In this document: positions 10,390-23,010 of the stretch, piece after piece | Position numbering within the stretch: the first letter of the stretch is position 1 | Layout of the letters: each line of letters starts with the position of its first letter | Origin: Diorhabda sublineata | Taxonomy: Eukaryota; Arthropoda; Insecta; Coleoptera; Chrysomelidae | NCBI RefSeq assembly: GCF_026230105.1 | Contig: NC_079476.1 | Span: 13,530,709 to 13,594,708, forward strand | Length of the DNA: 64,000 nucleotides | Direction: 5' to 3' | The notes under the pieces: generated by a model | Told to the model about the DNA's origin: nothing | The model's input: only the letters and a program-made list of their open reading frames with translations | The model's database searches: none | Program-made: the position numbers and the translations under genes

Positions 10390-13170
10390 AAAATATTTTG
10401 ATAATGTAATATGTCTGCCATATTAGGAGGAGAGGTGTTACATATTGATAATATTTATTGATTAGATAATTTTTATTGTGGACAATATTATATTCTTCAT
10501 AAAGCCGAATAGAGTAAATACAGCAACTTCATTATTATGCATTTTTAGATCATATTATGTAAATTGGAAATAGGAGCTTTTATATTCCATTTTCTTTTCA
10601 ACACTGCCATGGTTCTAAATTAACAACAAAAACGAAAAAAGGTTTTTATAACAAACAAAATTAATCAATTTTGGGATCTGAACTGTTATTAGTAACAAGC
10701 AATAAATGGCCATGCATATAAACTACTACTACTATGATGACATATGAGGAAAACATCATTTGGAGTTGTCGAGAAATGACCTATTTAGCTGCTACAAAAG
10801 TGCTGAAAGAATGTAGCGCCATATTTGAAAGAACCAAGAAACAGAACATTAGAGAGACACTAATATTTTCTAGTAAGCGAAATAAACTCCAGAAGTTACT
10901 TGGTTCGTATTCTATTTCTTTTCTGTTCTTATTTGTATTCCGGTTAAAACTTGCTTATATAATGAAAAAATTGATATATTAAATCATTTGTCGGTAAATT
11001 AAAAAAATTGTAAAAAGTTGCATTTTTAATCTTTTCTTCATTGATGGAAATTCGAATATAAACATTCATTCAAGCTACTTCAAAATAATGTAACAACAAT
11101 GACATTTAAAATATACCTAAATGCAAATTATGTGGTCTACAATAACATTACAAAGTTAATGTTCGGCAATATTACAATTTAGAAATCGCTGAATAAAGAG
11201 TTTATATATGTATATATTAAAAAGTGTCCGTCGAAATGTGTTGATTAAGGGTGGCGCCACATTAGCGTCAGGGCAAATTTATTTTTGGTTAAATTTACTA
11301 CATTATTTTACATAACACAAGCCTTTGAAATTTTCAATAATAAACTACTCGAGTCAGGATGATATTAAATTTTGTAATTCTGCATACTTCAATTCATCTA
11401 TAATTGCTAAATTCAAACATACAAGACCCTTTGTCTACATCTACACAAATGTCATTCTGGGATACTTCTGAAATGTTATTTATCGTAACCAGCTGGATAC
11501 TTTTTGAACTTTTCTCTCAGATGAGATGTTAAGAGATTGAATTTCTTTTAATTTCATCATATTATTACGAAACAGCATTATTTATTATTTTTTAATGTAT
11601 GAACTTCACTTTTGTTGTTGATTTCTACGAAAAATTGAAAACTATAGTTTTTTTAAATAAAAGACCTTTCAAATGAGTCAGCATATAAGCTCCTACGTTG
11701 CAACGTTTCACCTGATTGAGGTTTTAGAAATATATTGGAACAGTTCTACATAATTTTATAAATGGCAAAAAACGTTTGTCAGAATTATGTATTAACGGAA
11801 CTAATGTATTTATTCCATTTAGATGGTACATGACCTTAAATTTGACAGAAACTAGTGTAACGACGAAAATCAATTCACAAAAGCTTTGAAATATGTATTG
11901 TTATGAAATTAACTATAAATTTAATAAAGATATAAAGGCTAAAACGTCGTATATTATATATAAAACAAATTACGTTAATTATCAAATTATGACGATCATT
12001 AAGAATTATTATTTAAAAAAATTAATATAAAAAGGTAAAAGAAGTAAAAAAATATGGAAATTTAAACACAGAGTATTTCTAAATTCATGCGACAAGACTC
12101 TAGAGATATAATTACTCGTATAAAAACATGTTGGGTCTTTCCTTTAACAGAATTTCCTCTATAAAGTAGTTTTATTTTGTTCTCAAATTTAAGTAAAGAT
12201 AAAAATTTTAATACTAGTATTTTTCAGCATTCCTGTTATATTATGGTACAGGGAGATTAGCAACTCTTATTTATTATTCAATATTTGGAGATTTAATTTC
12301 AAAAATAAAAATATATTCTTGAATGGATTCAAGGATTGATTGATTCTAGAAAATAACTGGATATATTTTCAAATAAATAGCCATTTTAAATAATATTATC
12401 ACATCCTAAATTTAAATTTTGGAAAGAAGATTCAATATATAAATAAATAAGCTTGCTAATTTTACTTCCTCATAACGTTACAGAAAATTAACAGTGATTT
12501 CTGCAATTTCTGCAATTCGAAAAAACAAAATAAGAGAAATTCTATTCCACTCCTTCTAGGGGTGATATTTGCGACATGAGTCTTGAAAAATTGTGCCAAA
12601 GTATGCTATCATATGCATATTTAAAAATTCACATAAAAAATTATTTTTTTAATTTCAGTATACAATATTGTGAGATTGATATTTTATTCTATTTATAAAA
12701 TGAAGGTAAGTAAATGAAATATATTTCTGAAGATAATCTGATGCACATAGCTTTTGAACTTGGTTCAAAAACTAAACACAAGAGATCCATACGTTTGTGT
12801 TGTTTCAAATCCAGAAAAATGTGAATGAGCAGAGTAGCGAGATATCATTTTCTTGTTTTTTATGATGCAAAAAAACAGCTAACTGGGCACAAATAACCTC
12901 AGTAAAAATAAATTTTTCAATATTTACTGCAAATGATAGCATATTTATGTATAATTTTTTATAGTTAATTCCAAAATGGCCGGTATAACTTCTTAACTAG
13001 ATTACTGTCAAAAAGTTCTTGCTAAATATTTTAAGATTTTTAAATCAGATAAGTAAGGTGTTAGTAGATTTGAAGATTTAGGTTTTATTATTTTGAAATG
13101 CAGTGAAAATTTTACAGGTTAACTAGCAATATTTTATAAAAAAATTTCGTATTGTTGTATATATAAGGAT
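10390..13170. other. Long AT-rich stretch, nothing recognised
   Basis: Scattered short open frames (for example 10734-10982) have no family features. No repeat boundary could be supported. Confidence 0.45.
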
Positions 13171-13174
13171 TCAG

Positions 13175-13176
<2 letters not shown>

Positions 13177-13209
<33 letters not shown>
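13177..13209. repeat. (AT)n microsatellite
   Basis: Uninterrupted AT dinucleotides for about 33 bp. Confidence 0.95.
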
Positions 13210-13212
<3 letters not shown>

Positions 13213-15350
13213 AAAGCTAGTTTATGTGTTGTTGAAATCGGAAGAAAAACTATATTTAATACATCTGGATTAAAAAAAGAACTAATTGATCAAATATCAA
13301 TATACAGTGTTCAATATCATCACTTACATTTCAATAATTTGGCGACAATCAATTTTATTAATAAGTGGAAATAAAATTTTTGTAAATGGTATGTTTATCG
13401 ATAAATAAATATAATATTTTATTTTTCAATTGGATAACAAAACTCTCATTTTTCGTCGTATAATCATATATGTACAATGTGTCCATTTAAGTTCACAGCA
13501 TGTGGGAATTTCTAATAATAAAATTAATAATAAACTTATTATGTATTAATATTAAAAAGGTTATTCTTAATAAGTCCTGCATGGACTTGATACCATCAGC
13601 TATTAATTTTTTATGATATTAAAAATAGTTATTAAGCATTTCTATAAACTGTTGTAACAATAATTTTATACATTTTTTATTGTCCACTCTATAACAGTAA
13701 TAAATGCCTGAATACATTTTTAAAGAAGTTGCTATGATATTTACATATTCGAACTCAGGGGCGAGTCGACGGGGGGATGAGCCAAGAGTCAAAAAATTAA
13801 TAATTTATATCCTGTACGATAGATAAAGATAGATAGATATGAGGGCAAAGAACGTGTGGCAGGCACTGAGTAGGAAGATATCGTCAAAAGATAAAAAGAA
13901 AGTCCATTGTTTGAGTCTCTTAATGACTTATCAATAAATAAAGTCCACAGGTATAGTACTTCCAGGGTGGCGCAGTTATGTACTTGGAAATAAAGCAATA
14001 TTTGGAAAATGCATTTAATGGAAAATTAATACTAATATATTCAAAGATTTTTGGCTAGCTTGGTTACCAGTTTTCACTTCATAAGATTATTTCTTCTGGG
14101 ACTACTTAGAAGAAATTGTATACAAACAACGACCAAAATTTGGAAAGAATTTTTACTTTGCGGCATTTAGTGATACGATAAAAAAGTTTTATAAAAGTTA
14201 TTACGTACTATTTGTACTAAAGATTGTTTATTATATACTAGTTAAACAAATTATAATTCATATACCTCAAAATACCTCATGTATTAAGGGGGAAAGTCCA
14301 AGAACTGATAGCTACATTTTAGGTTTTCACCTTGCAGACCAGTATAAAGAGAAACATTCTTTTTAATATTAAGATAAAAAAGTTTCGATCTTGAGCTGAC
14401 ACATAATATATTTTTATCTACTTTCAATTTAACTATCATTTCATTTGAGATTTTATGTTAGTTGTTGTATAATTTCTATTCCTTTTTATATTTTTATACA
14501 TTTTGCAAATATTCATTGGTATAATGGGCTAGAAAATGTGTATATTTGTATGTATAAGTGAACTTCGAAAAATATGTAACAATACGTATTATTTCAAATT
14601 AAGTCGTTAGTTTTGTGTTTTCTTTGTAAAATATTTAAAATCCCGTGAAAACACTTCCAAATGATAAAGATTATTGTAGTAAAATCTACTTTATTAACCA
14701 CAATCAAAATATTTTAACCTTTTAAATGATCTGACATTATAAAATCATTGTAATTAGAGAGCGAAAATTGAAGATATATGTAAATAGTAGAGTGATGAAA
14801 AGCTACTATGCATTAGATATGCTAATACCTAAATTTAAGAACTATAAAAACAAATAAATAGTTTATTGATTTGAAGTGAAATATTATCATGATATGCACA
14901 TATGCTCATCAATCTTAGAATAGAGACTTTGTGGTACTAAAACTTGTGATTCTCTTTCAGAGAAGAGTGTGGAGATAAATTCAACATTGTTGTGATTTCT
15001 GTTTAATTTTCATTACATACATCTAATCATTTATGCCAGATCTACCTTTTCAAATGTATTTTTATCTAAAAATATTTTTAACTATAAAAATGTCTCATGA
15101 TCAGTGGCTTTATTATGTAATGAAGAAGTTTTCAAATGTAAATTTCATAAATTTCTTCCGATTTGTGTACATTAAAATTAATAAACTGTTGAAACAAATT
15201 TAGTGTTTATAGATCTTGTTGTTGTTTATATTTTTTTACCTGTATCTCGTGTCGATGAAAAATCTATATTAAGTAGATATAATAGAAGTACAAAGTAATG
15301 AGAAATTATTTGTGTGTCAATAAATAATTGTCATTTGACTAAAAATTTTT
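13210..15350. other. AT-rich stretch, no gene supported
   Basis: The only notable point is a hAT-like terminus CAGGGGCGAGTC at 13757, for which no partner end was found. Confidence 0.45.
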
Positions 15351-15376
15351 GATATACCCTCCATATAGGGTATATC
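15351..15376. repeat. Perfect 10-bp palindrome with 6-base loop
   Basis: GATATACCCT, loop CCATAT, AGGGTATATC. It could be a transposon-end remnant or a protein-binding site; nothing else supports either. Confidence 0.6.
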
Positions 15377-15379
15377 ATT

Positions 15380-16735
15380 AAAAAAGGAATAATATTAATT
15401 TGCAGATGATATAACCTGTATTTATTCTCTTTTTACACAATTGTAATTAAGCTGAAGGATTGTAAAGCTACAATTTTCACATATTTGTTTCAAATGGGAT
15501 TACTCATCGTTTTTACTGTTAATCATTAATCAATAACATAACTTATAAAATAAAAAGTATTTTAAAAAATCAAACCAACTTCAAATTGTATTTTATTTAA
15601 TTATAACGTTAAGAAAGAGAAATAAAAATTTATTCTTTTATGAAATCTAAATATTCCAATTATTTTGTTAAAGTAAGTATCAGCTTCATTATTTGAGATA
15701 AGCTTAGCTCTGCGGTTTTACTCATATATTTCGGACGTGATATGGCTTATAGCTGTGTGTATATGTAACTTATGGAACATAGAACATTATTGTTTTTAAA
15801 TTGAACGCGTTTGGAGCGTTCAACCTACAAACTGCTCTACAGTAGATACAAGACGATGACAACACAACCCGATCGTGCACATGTCATTGCATGGCGCCCG
15901 TTTCAGCTTCATTTTGATACGCAAATTTATAGTAAAAATGATTTAATTTTTAGCGATACTTTCTTACATTTTCTTGCATTTGTTGAACATTATAGTTCTT
16001 CAAATATTTACATAAGCTTATTTTCCTGTTATACTATCATTTTTATTAAATTTCTTGTATTATTATTGGAGTGATCAAGAATCTTTCGAATAATCATCAA
16101 CTTAATTATCTATTATTATGTATCTACTTTCTACAACTAATTGATACGCCCCTTGACATAATTTACCTAAATCAAAAACATAAAATGTTGTCAATCTAAT
16201 TATTTTAGGAAAAGTGTCAAATTGATCATTTTCTATAAATTTTTTCTCACACTAATAGATTCATTGAAAATTACCTCTCTATAATATAAAAAATGTCTGA
16301 TACTATCATTGTTTAAGTGAAATGGAGTCAAAAAATTAGGCTCAGCTTTTATTAGAATATATTCATTCATCGAATCTGGACAAATAAGAAGTACGAGTTT
16401 AATGAAAGGCACTACCAATGAAAGAAGGAAGGAGAATAAGCAGCAAAAAAATGCACGACCCCATTGATTGAAACGGCAAGGGGTAATAGGTGCTCTTCCT
16501 GGATTGCATCATTTTTGAGTGATACGTTTTGGAAAGGACCAATGTGTATGATATTTATTTGTCTAACGTGTTCGAATATAAATTGGAGAATCTAATCACC
16601 GAGCCAAGTATTTGCATTATTTTTGAAAATGTAAGTAGTTCATTATCAGTTCCACAAGTGAGTTGTTTCAGTAGATTATGTGACAATCTCTTCAGCTATA
16701 TACAAAAAAAAATAGTGACTACCATTATCATAGAT
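15380..16735. other. AT-rich stretch, no gene supported
   Basis: A short GC-richer patch at about 15800-15905 has an open frame on the plus strand (from 15811) but no recognised family and no clear splice context. Confidence 0.4.
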
Positions 16736-16740
16736 TAGAT

Positions 16741-17830
16741 TAGATGAGCTAGGGTGTAAAGGCCCCGAAGTGTTTACCAGTCAGCTAGCAACGACTTCGC
16801 AATCGCAAGTGAGCTGTCTGGGAGCTATTCGACTAACCTCTTCTTGCTTCAAGAAGCTTGATGTAAGTACCGTAGCTTTTGTCTATGGACAGTATCGCAC
16901 TCACAGAGGGGACGCTGTTACTTTTAGTTTCAACAAGAACTATCGGGAATTTCTCCGATATTTCTCAGATGGGAATTCACTGGGCAGTATCCAATGAGCA
17001 TAAGATTAACTCTTCTTGGCTCATATTTACTTAATTAAATGACTTTTTTAGACTCTTTGGTAGAATAAGAAAAATCTATAAAGCTGGGGTCTTACTCCAA
17101 GTTTCTGATTCTTTCTCGTTTTCACACTTTTTCCTGACCATGGATTGACGAATCTATAACAGGTCGTAGTCCTATGAAAGGAGTTGTCCCGCCTTTTCTT
17201 ACCAGGTGATCCGTTTTTTCCATTGCTTTGCACTCCGGTGTAGCTAAGTACCCACATTATAATAACTTTGTTGTTTGCTCCCAGTTAATTCAAAGATGGG
17301 GTGGTGCATTCCCATACTAGTTTTGACTCAATTTCATAAGAGTCAAGTGATTATCTCTTAATAATCTTTGCAATCTAATAGTTACGTCGTATGTCGTACG
17401 AATTGAGTATGTTCCCGCCTGAAAAATAAAAGGTTCTAAGCCCATCGGGATAGCAAGCTTGGTTGCCTGGATTATATCTTTCTACCCTCAATTTTCCGTT
17501 TCCGAGCCATCAGTGTAGAATACTAATGGGCCTTGTAGAAACGCAAACTCTGCATTTGCTCATTGCTGTCAATTTGTTATTGTGACTTTTTGATAAAGCA
17601 TAATTTGGAAGACGTGGCATTTGTGATCATATCTATGGGCACCATACATTCTTTTAAAATGTTTAGATGCCCAGTCAGGTCGCCGGGCTGTATTCTATGT
17701 TCATATGGAAGCTCTATAGCTTATGATATGTCACACGAGTTTGTACATTCAGTTCATCACTTTTGGTTTTAGGCCTTATGTTCCTCTCACCATTCTGCAG
17801 TATAAAGCAGTTGCCATAATCCAAGCCAGG
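16741..17830 (-). mobile_element. LINE relic with RNase H domain, copy 1
   Basis: The minus strand carries, in order: a degenerate stretch ending near 17560 (GHLNILKECMVP); the RNase H start GPLVFYTDGSETEN at about 17490-17535, with the conserved aspartate of YTDGS; IPMGLEPFIFQAGTYSIR; a decayed VPGHxGVxGN motif around 17230 with KKGGTTPFIG-like sequence; and a final zinc-finger-like tail near 16960-17000 (GYCPVNSHLRNIG). This order is that of I/R1-type LINEs with a C-terminal RNase H. Stops and shifts are many. A second copy of its 3' part lies at 62118-62700 in the same orientation. Confidence 0.8.
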
Positions 17831-17839
17831 GAAAATCAT

Positions 17840-18265
17840 ATTATATTGGTATGCGAAGTGTCCGAATTAATGCGGCCCTAATCTTTGTTTTTATTGCGTG
17901 TCATTGCTTGTTCTTGATATGTCGAGAATAAAGATAAATGGGATAAATTAATTTTTAAGTGCCTGTTGCAAAAATATGATATTTTCGATTTTATAATCAC
18001 CACAAATATGTTTTTGCTCATTCGAGTTCTAATTTAAAATAACATAGTACATAATATTATAACAAGCAAAAATGCAGATATACAATAAGGTTCTGCAATA
18101 TATTGAATAAAAATTCATAAAATCAGTACAATCAATGGGTTTCTGATTTGAAATAAAGGAGATTGTCTTTTTATAAAATTCTCTTTCGATATATGCTGGA
18201 TATTTTATCAGTCCCTGCCTTCATTTTCAGCTATTTAAACAAATGGCGTCGAAATACTACCGTAC
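17840..18265. other. AT-rich stretch, nothing recognised
   Basis: No supportable feature. Confidence 0.5.
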
Positions 18266-18269
18266 ATTG

Positions 18270-18520
18270 TTATAATGTGGTGATGCTCCAGCTTACACAA
18301 GCCAATTGCTCCTTGGGTTGTAGATGATAAATCCTGAAATTCATCTTGAAATATTCGAGATATTTCCAGTTGTTTATGTGTTTTATCTCCGCAACGAATC
18401 ACTTGTTAAACCGTTATTTGATGCGTTTCAGTTGAAAAATTTGTCAGTGAAATTATTTAACGTTTTTCAATGGATATCATCTAAAAAACGAAGCAAATGC
18501 TTATGCTGTAATAACTGTAA
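18270..18520 (+). pseudogene. Fragment of a pogo/Tigger-type (DDE_1) transposase
   Basis: The plus strand reads CGDAPAYTSQLLLG at about 18270-18315, then INPEIHLEIFEI and, after decay, YLRNESLVKPLFDAF. This follows the Tigger pattern DNAPAHP...NIxxxFLPPNTTSLIQPMDQ, with the conserved aspartate present in GDAPA. Only the second half of the catalytic domain is recognisable, with a stop near 18325. Confidence 0.5.
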
Positions 18521-18529
18521 AAAGTACGT

Positions 18530-19340
18530 ATTCACAAAGAACAAAAAGTTGTTTTTTCTTTAGAGTTAACATCTTCTTTGGCTTCGTGTTTAATACAGAT
18601 ACATATGATTGTGATTATTACTAAAAAAACACAATTTAAGGTGAGGTAATAAGTTAGTAGTTGACGGTGCCACACAAAAGCAAATCTTAGTAATCAAAAC
18701 TTTATTAGGAAACTGTTTCAGATATCTAAGCTGCAGCGATTTTGAAAATATAATGATAATAGTTAAAAAAATGTTTGTTAACGTCTGTGCCAAATAAGCT
18801 TGTAACTTATTGTAAATGTGTATGAAAAATCTGCTACGGAATATTGGTATTTTTAATAAGCTGGTTTTATGACATTATTTATAATTTTTGTTATATAAAT
18901 TAAAACACGTATCGTAGAAACATCTCAGATAATACCTGTTATAGCTGCTGCATTATCATATTAAATAATAGTTTTATTAAAATCTACTTGAAGTTCAAAA
19001 TTACATACCCCGATAACTCACTTACGCCACCTTACTACAAACTTCAATCATAACATTTCTGTAGTACGTCAAGTCATCAAATAGACAATAATTCAACTTG
19101 ATGAAAAACTTTAACTTTAATTAATGGTGAAAATCATGCTTTATAACAAATTTTCAATATATCTTCCGTTTCGTCGAATACATACTTCTTATATTTAGAG
19201 AATTATCCTGTATTCATATACGTTGTGCATATTACATAATCTTTTTTGCGGGGTAGAAAGCTCGCGAGCGGATGTAGCTATCTACCATTGGATAGGCTCC
19301 CTCTTGGAGCTTTAGTTAGGATGTAGTTCATCTATCTATA
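18530..19340. other. AT-rich stretch, nothing recognised
   Basis: A 67-codon minus-strand frame near 18590-18793 has no recognised family. Confidence 0.45.
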
Positions 19341-19344
19341 GCTT

Positions 19345-19690
19345 TAATCACAATGAATTACTTAGACTGCGGCGAATTAATGAATCTCCGAATGCTAATG
19401 TAATTAAAGTATGGATAAAACGTTTTGAAGAGACTGGTTCAAAATTTAAACCACAAACAAAAGGTCATTGTAAGAAATTTAGGATCGAAGACAATATTGA
19501 GAGTATTATGAAGTCTGTACAACAAGATTCACGATTTTCTTCTCCCAAGAGATCGTCTGTCTGACAATTATCGCGACAAATTTTACAACGAATTTCAAAT
19601 TTGATCTTGAACTGTATCCAGACAAGATGCAACTACCACAAGAATAGTGTGACTTTAGAAAAAGGCTCGCATTTCCTAATGAAATGCTTA
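19345..19690 (+). pseudogene. DUF4817-type transposase fragment, better preserved copy
   Basis: From 19370 the plus strand is open for about 65 codons: VIKVWIKRFEETGSKFKP, then RIEDNIESIMKSVQQDSRFS, ending in TGA near 19561. After a frame change it reads FDLELYPDKMQLPQE and DFRKRLAFPNEML. This is the N-terminal half of the same insect transposase family as 1313-1930 (helix-turn-helix, FEETGS, ENIESVxxSVxxxP, YPYKMQ). The catalytic half is missing. Confidence 0.72.
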
Positions 19691-19699
19691 ATCGATTTT

Positions 19700-21330
19700 C
19701 CAATTTTTACATTAACATAAACAAAAATTTGAATTATGTACAAGTACCATCGACAATACCTGCTCATTTGTTTTTCTTCTAAAGATTCTAACAACGATAA
19801 ATATTGATATATGCTTTCGATCTTATACATATAACGATGTTTGTATGTATTTAAATCAATATTAAATATATAAAATAATGGAACTTGTATGAGATGTTGT
19901 ATAAACTTAATCAGTTTAATTTCCTTGTATATTAAAAGAAGTTGTAATTCTAATATTACTTATAACTGTGCCTCTTGAGATTTTATATTTGAAGCTTTGT
20001 ATCGAATACTGAAAATAATTTTGAGAAAAATTTGAAATATTTCTTATTACTCTCTCGTATAGTTCAAACTTGTAACAATATCTTAAATGCGAGGTTGGTC
20101 AGAAAGATAAAATTCTTGTTACCTAACAATATAGGTTATCTATAATATATGTCCTATAAGTTTGGCCCAACAAAGAGGTGCGATGTTTTTCAATAAACTT
20201 AAGTAGGGAATATTTTGTGAGAGATTTCGCCATCTAATTACGAAGTTGAAATTATTTAGACTCCGATACCGTTGCTATATCAGTTCTAATAATTTTTTTG
20301 AGATGCAATGACATGCTTCCCACTCTTAATAAAATCAAAATTTAGTCGTTGAAACATCAGTATGTGATAGAAAGTTATAAATATCGATAGTTAGTATTTA
20401 CGAATTCCATTGATTTAAGTCTTAAGTAAGTGGAATGTACTTTGAGGAAACATGTCCAATTTTGAAATAAGAGTTTATAAAAAAATACGCAAGGAAAGAG
20501 GATGACGATTAATTGGGATCAGATGAAGACCGTATTTTAGAACGAAGGTAAGGTGACATTGAAATGGAATAGGAAATTCTCAATATTGAAGATTATTTTT
20601 TCAGATTATAAACGATTGACGATCATTGAAAGGATCAATAACAATTTATGATCCAAATAAGTACAAGCCGAAATAAAAGTGAAACGCTGGAAACATTTAA
20701 ATATTCCATAGATAAGAGAACGATGAATAATATGATACGTCATACTCAGGATTCAGTAGCGTATAATTGTGGCAGGGATAGGGACATACCACTGTTCCAG
20801 AAAAGATGCGCTCTCTCACGGTAAACCGCAGAAATGTTCAACTAATGAATCAGAACATATTACGTATTAGATAATTTCACGAGCCCTGTAGGGTCAAAAT
20901 TAATTGTTAGGCCTAGTTTATAATATGGTCTAAGAGCTGGTCGCCACTTTGACTAAGGTACTTTCACAAGGCTACAACTTTTTCTATGTTATTTAATATA
21001 TTTTAAGTAGAAGAACCAACTTCTGACAAGGTTAGCGCGGTTGCAACAATATCCACTGTTTTTTGCATATTGCAAATTTTTTATTTAAAAAAACATGTGT
21101 GTTCACAAATCTAGCTTTCGATTATATTTTTAATTAGAAAATTTTTAGTAAAAAAAAAATTGCCAGATTGTTGGTACAATCTACCAAATCAAATTCCTAA
21201 AGAAAATATCTTGTAAAGTTAGGTATTTATAATAAAACATCATGATACAGGTTATTTCATACATATTTTTCTTCAATTACAAAAGCTTAATTGTTTGATT
21301 ACAATACTTAAGAAAAAATTTTTTCCAATA
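19700..21330. other. AT-rich stretch, no gene supported
   Basis: Some GC-richer patches (about 20700-21010) have no coding sense in any frame I could follow; possibly old repeat sequence. Confidence 0.4.
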
Positions 21331-21335
21331 ATTAA

Positions 21336-21941
21336 TCATTCGTCTCCCTCTTCCTCAGAAATGATCTCGTCCCTCGAAATTACATCGTCCTCCTCTACAT
21401 TTTCTTCGCTGCCTCGAAAAGAAATTATTATAAATACTTAATATTATTACACATAAACGGTCATACACATTATTCATTTAATGTTAAAAATTCCTCACCC
21501 AAAGTAGTATTGTGTAATTCATTGGATTTTAACAAAACGTCATATATAGATGATGGTATTTTACAATATAATCGATCTTGCCATTTAAAATACATTGGAG
21601 AAAATAATACGAAATAATTATTTTAAATATGTGAGATCACATAATTTATAGAAATAAAAAATTTAATATAACAAGTATAAAAAAATGCATATGTAATATA
21701 ATATTAAAGAGATAATATTTACATATTTACCTGCAGATTCATATAAGACCGACGAATATTTTGTCATTATTGCAGAAAAAAATTTGTAACATCCACTATG
21801 ATATCCTGCTGTATCGTGTATTTCATCAGGTAAAACAATATCACTATATTTATGTGTCGGAAATTTTCTAATATTCAATACTGATAAAATCAGATATTTA
21901 AATTTAGTTAATTTATTATTATTGCTCTCCTTACAAAACAC
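21336..21941 (-). CDS. Two-exon 3' fragment of a hypothetical gene (possible zinc-binding protein, acidic tail)
   Basis: Exon a, 21731-21941, encodes ...CKESNNNKLTKF, IRKFPTHKYSDIVLPDEIHD and TAGYHSGCYKFFSAI, ending ESAG at a GCAG/GTAAAT donor. Exon b, 21336-21412, follows a TTTTCGAG acceptor. Phases match (1 to 1). It encodes the acidic end SEENVEEDD, VISRDEIISEEEGDE and a stop. The Cys/His spacing (CxxxxxxxH...HxxCY) resembles a domain I have seen in many repetitive arthropod hypothetical proteins, so this may be part of a mobile or multicopy gene. The 5' part is missing: a mariner fragment begins five bases beyond 21941, so the gene is probably truncated and non-functional. No function is assigned. 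Confidence 0.5.
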
Positions 21942-21945
21942 GAGC

Positions 21946-22434
21946 CATCATCAAGTACCTGTATTTAAAAGGGTTAAGACGTAAGCAGATTTACGAAGAT
22001 ATTATTAATACCCTTGGCGATCAATGTCCTTCGTATACAACGTGAAAAATTAGACTGCAAGCTTCAAAAGAGGTAAATTTTCCTTTGAAGATGACGGCCG
22101 ATCGGGAAGTCCAGTTTCTGTGTCAGTCCCCGAAAATATCGATGCAGTTCAAGACATGATTTTATCAGACCGTCGAATTGGGCTAAAAAGGATATCTGAA
22201 GCACTGAATATTTCATACGAACGCGTTCATCATATAGTTCACGTCAATTTGTACAAAAACAAAGTAACAATCGTTGGAGTGGCGATACTCTAGTCCTCCA
22301 AGACATAAGAAGTGTCGTGTCCAAAAATCTGCTGGAAAAGTTCTTGCTTCATTAGATTTGGCTCCGCCCGACTATCATCTCTTTCCTCAACTAAAAAAAG
22401 TTTAAAAGGTCGTAAATTTTCCTCCAACGAGGAG
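21946..22434 (+). mobile_element. Internally deleted mariner fragment, second copy of the 7561 family
   Basis: The sequence matches 7740-8640 almost base for base but in three blocks. The first (21946 to about 22250) is the helix-turn-helix half. The second (about 22252-22350) resumes near the catalytic domain at QKQSNNRW-equivalent sequence. The third (about 22350-22434) resumes at the third aspartate (LDLAPPDYHLFPQ). Both ends and the inverted termini are missing. It lies against the truncated gene fragment on its left. Confidence 0.88.
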
Positions 22435-22559
22435 ACTGCATATCTCGAGATGTCCCAACAATAAATGTAATAATTATCAGGGTTTGGAATTAAAAATTTG
22501 GTGCTTTTAGAACAATCGTAGATCTCCGACATAATCGGTCCGAAAACGGAACAGCGCGA

Positions 22560-23010
22560 AAATTATATTGAAAATGTATTTACTCAAAATGGATTTTTTA
22601 GCATTGAGCCCAGAAAGTCAATCCATTAATTGAATGAGATACACACAAAAAAATCACTAGCCCTATGTTTCACCAACTAAATGCAACCCTTAGTCGGCCC
22701 AAAGATTCATAACTATAATTAGAAAAGAAAATCTTCCTAAGTTTTGAGCATAGTAGAGATAGGAAAGCTATAGCACAAAGCTCTAATTTAGGAATAGTAA
22801 GTTTACTCTTGATAATATTTACACGATATTTCGAGGCTAAAAATCTAGAAGACATTGAGTTATCAGTGTAAATGACATCATTTGTATTATTCTATTTAAT
22901 TCCAAGAATTTTACAGGGTGCATTCTCCAAGTTCAGATCTAGGTCAACATCTTAAGTGAAGATTGAGCTTTAAGAAATTGTATTGAATCCGTGTTTGTAG
23001 AGAAGAGTGT
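22560..23010 (-). mobile_element. BEL/Pao retrotransposon relic, downstream half
   Basis: The minus strand encodes FLASKYRVNIIKSKLTIPKL then ELCAIAFLSLLCSKL (about 22740-22850), matching the BEL/Pao pol signature SKxRVxPLKxLTIPRLELCAALLLxxL. Just upstream, PCKILGIK and NNTNDVIYTDN fit the LGIxWNxxxD step that precedes it. Stops interrupt the frame. It is the continuation of 24988-25190, split by the piggyBac at 23015-24983. Confidence 0.72.

Noticed and set aside
13757..13785. hAT-like terminus CAGGGGCGAGTC as the left end of an element
   Set aside because: No matching inverted end with an 8-bp duplication was found. The nearest candidate (CGCCCCTTG at about 16146) has different flanks.
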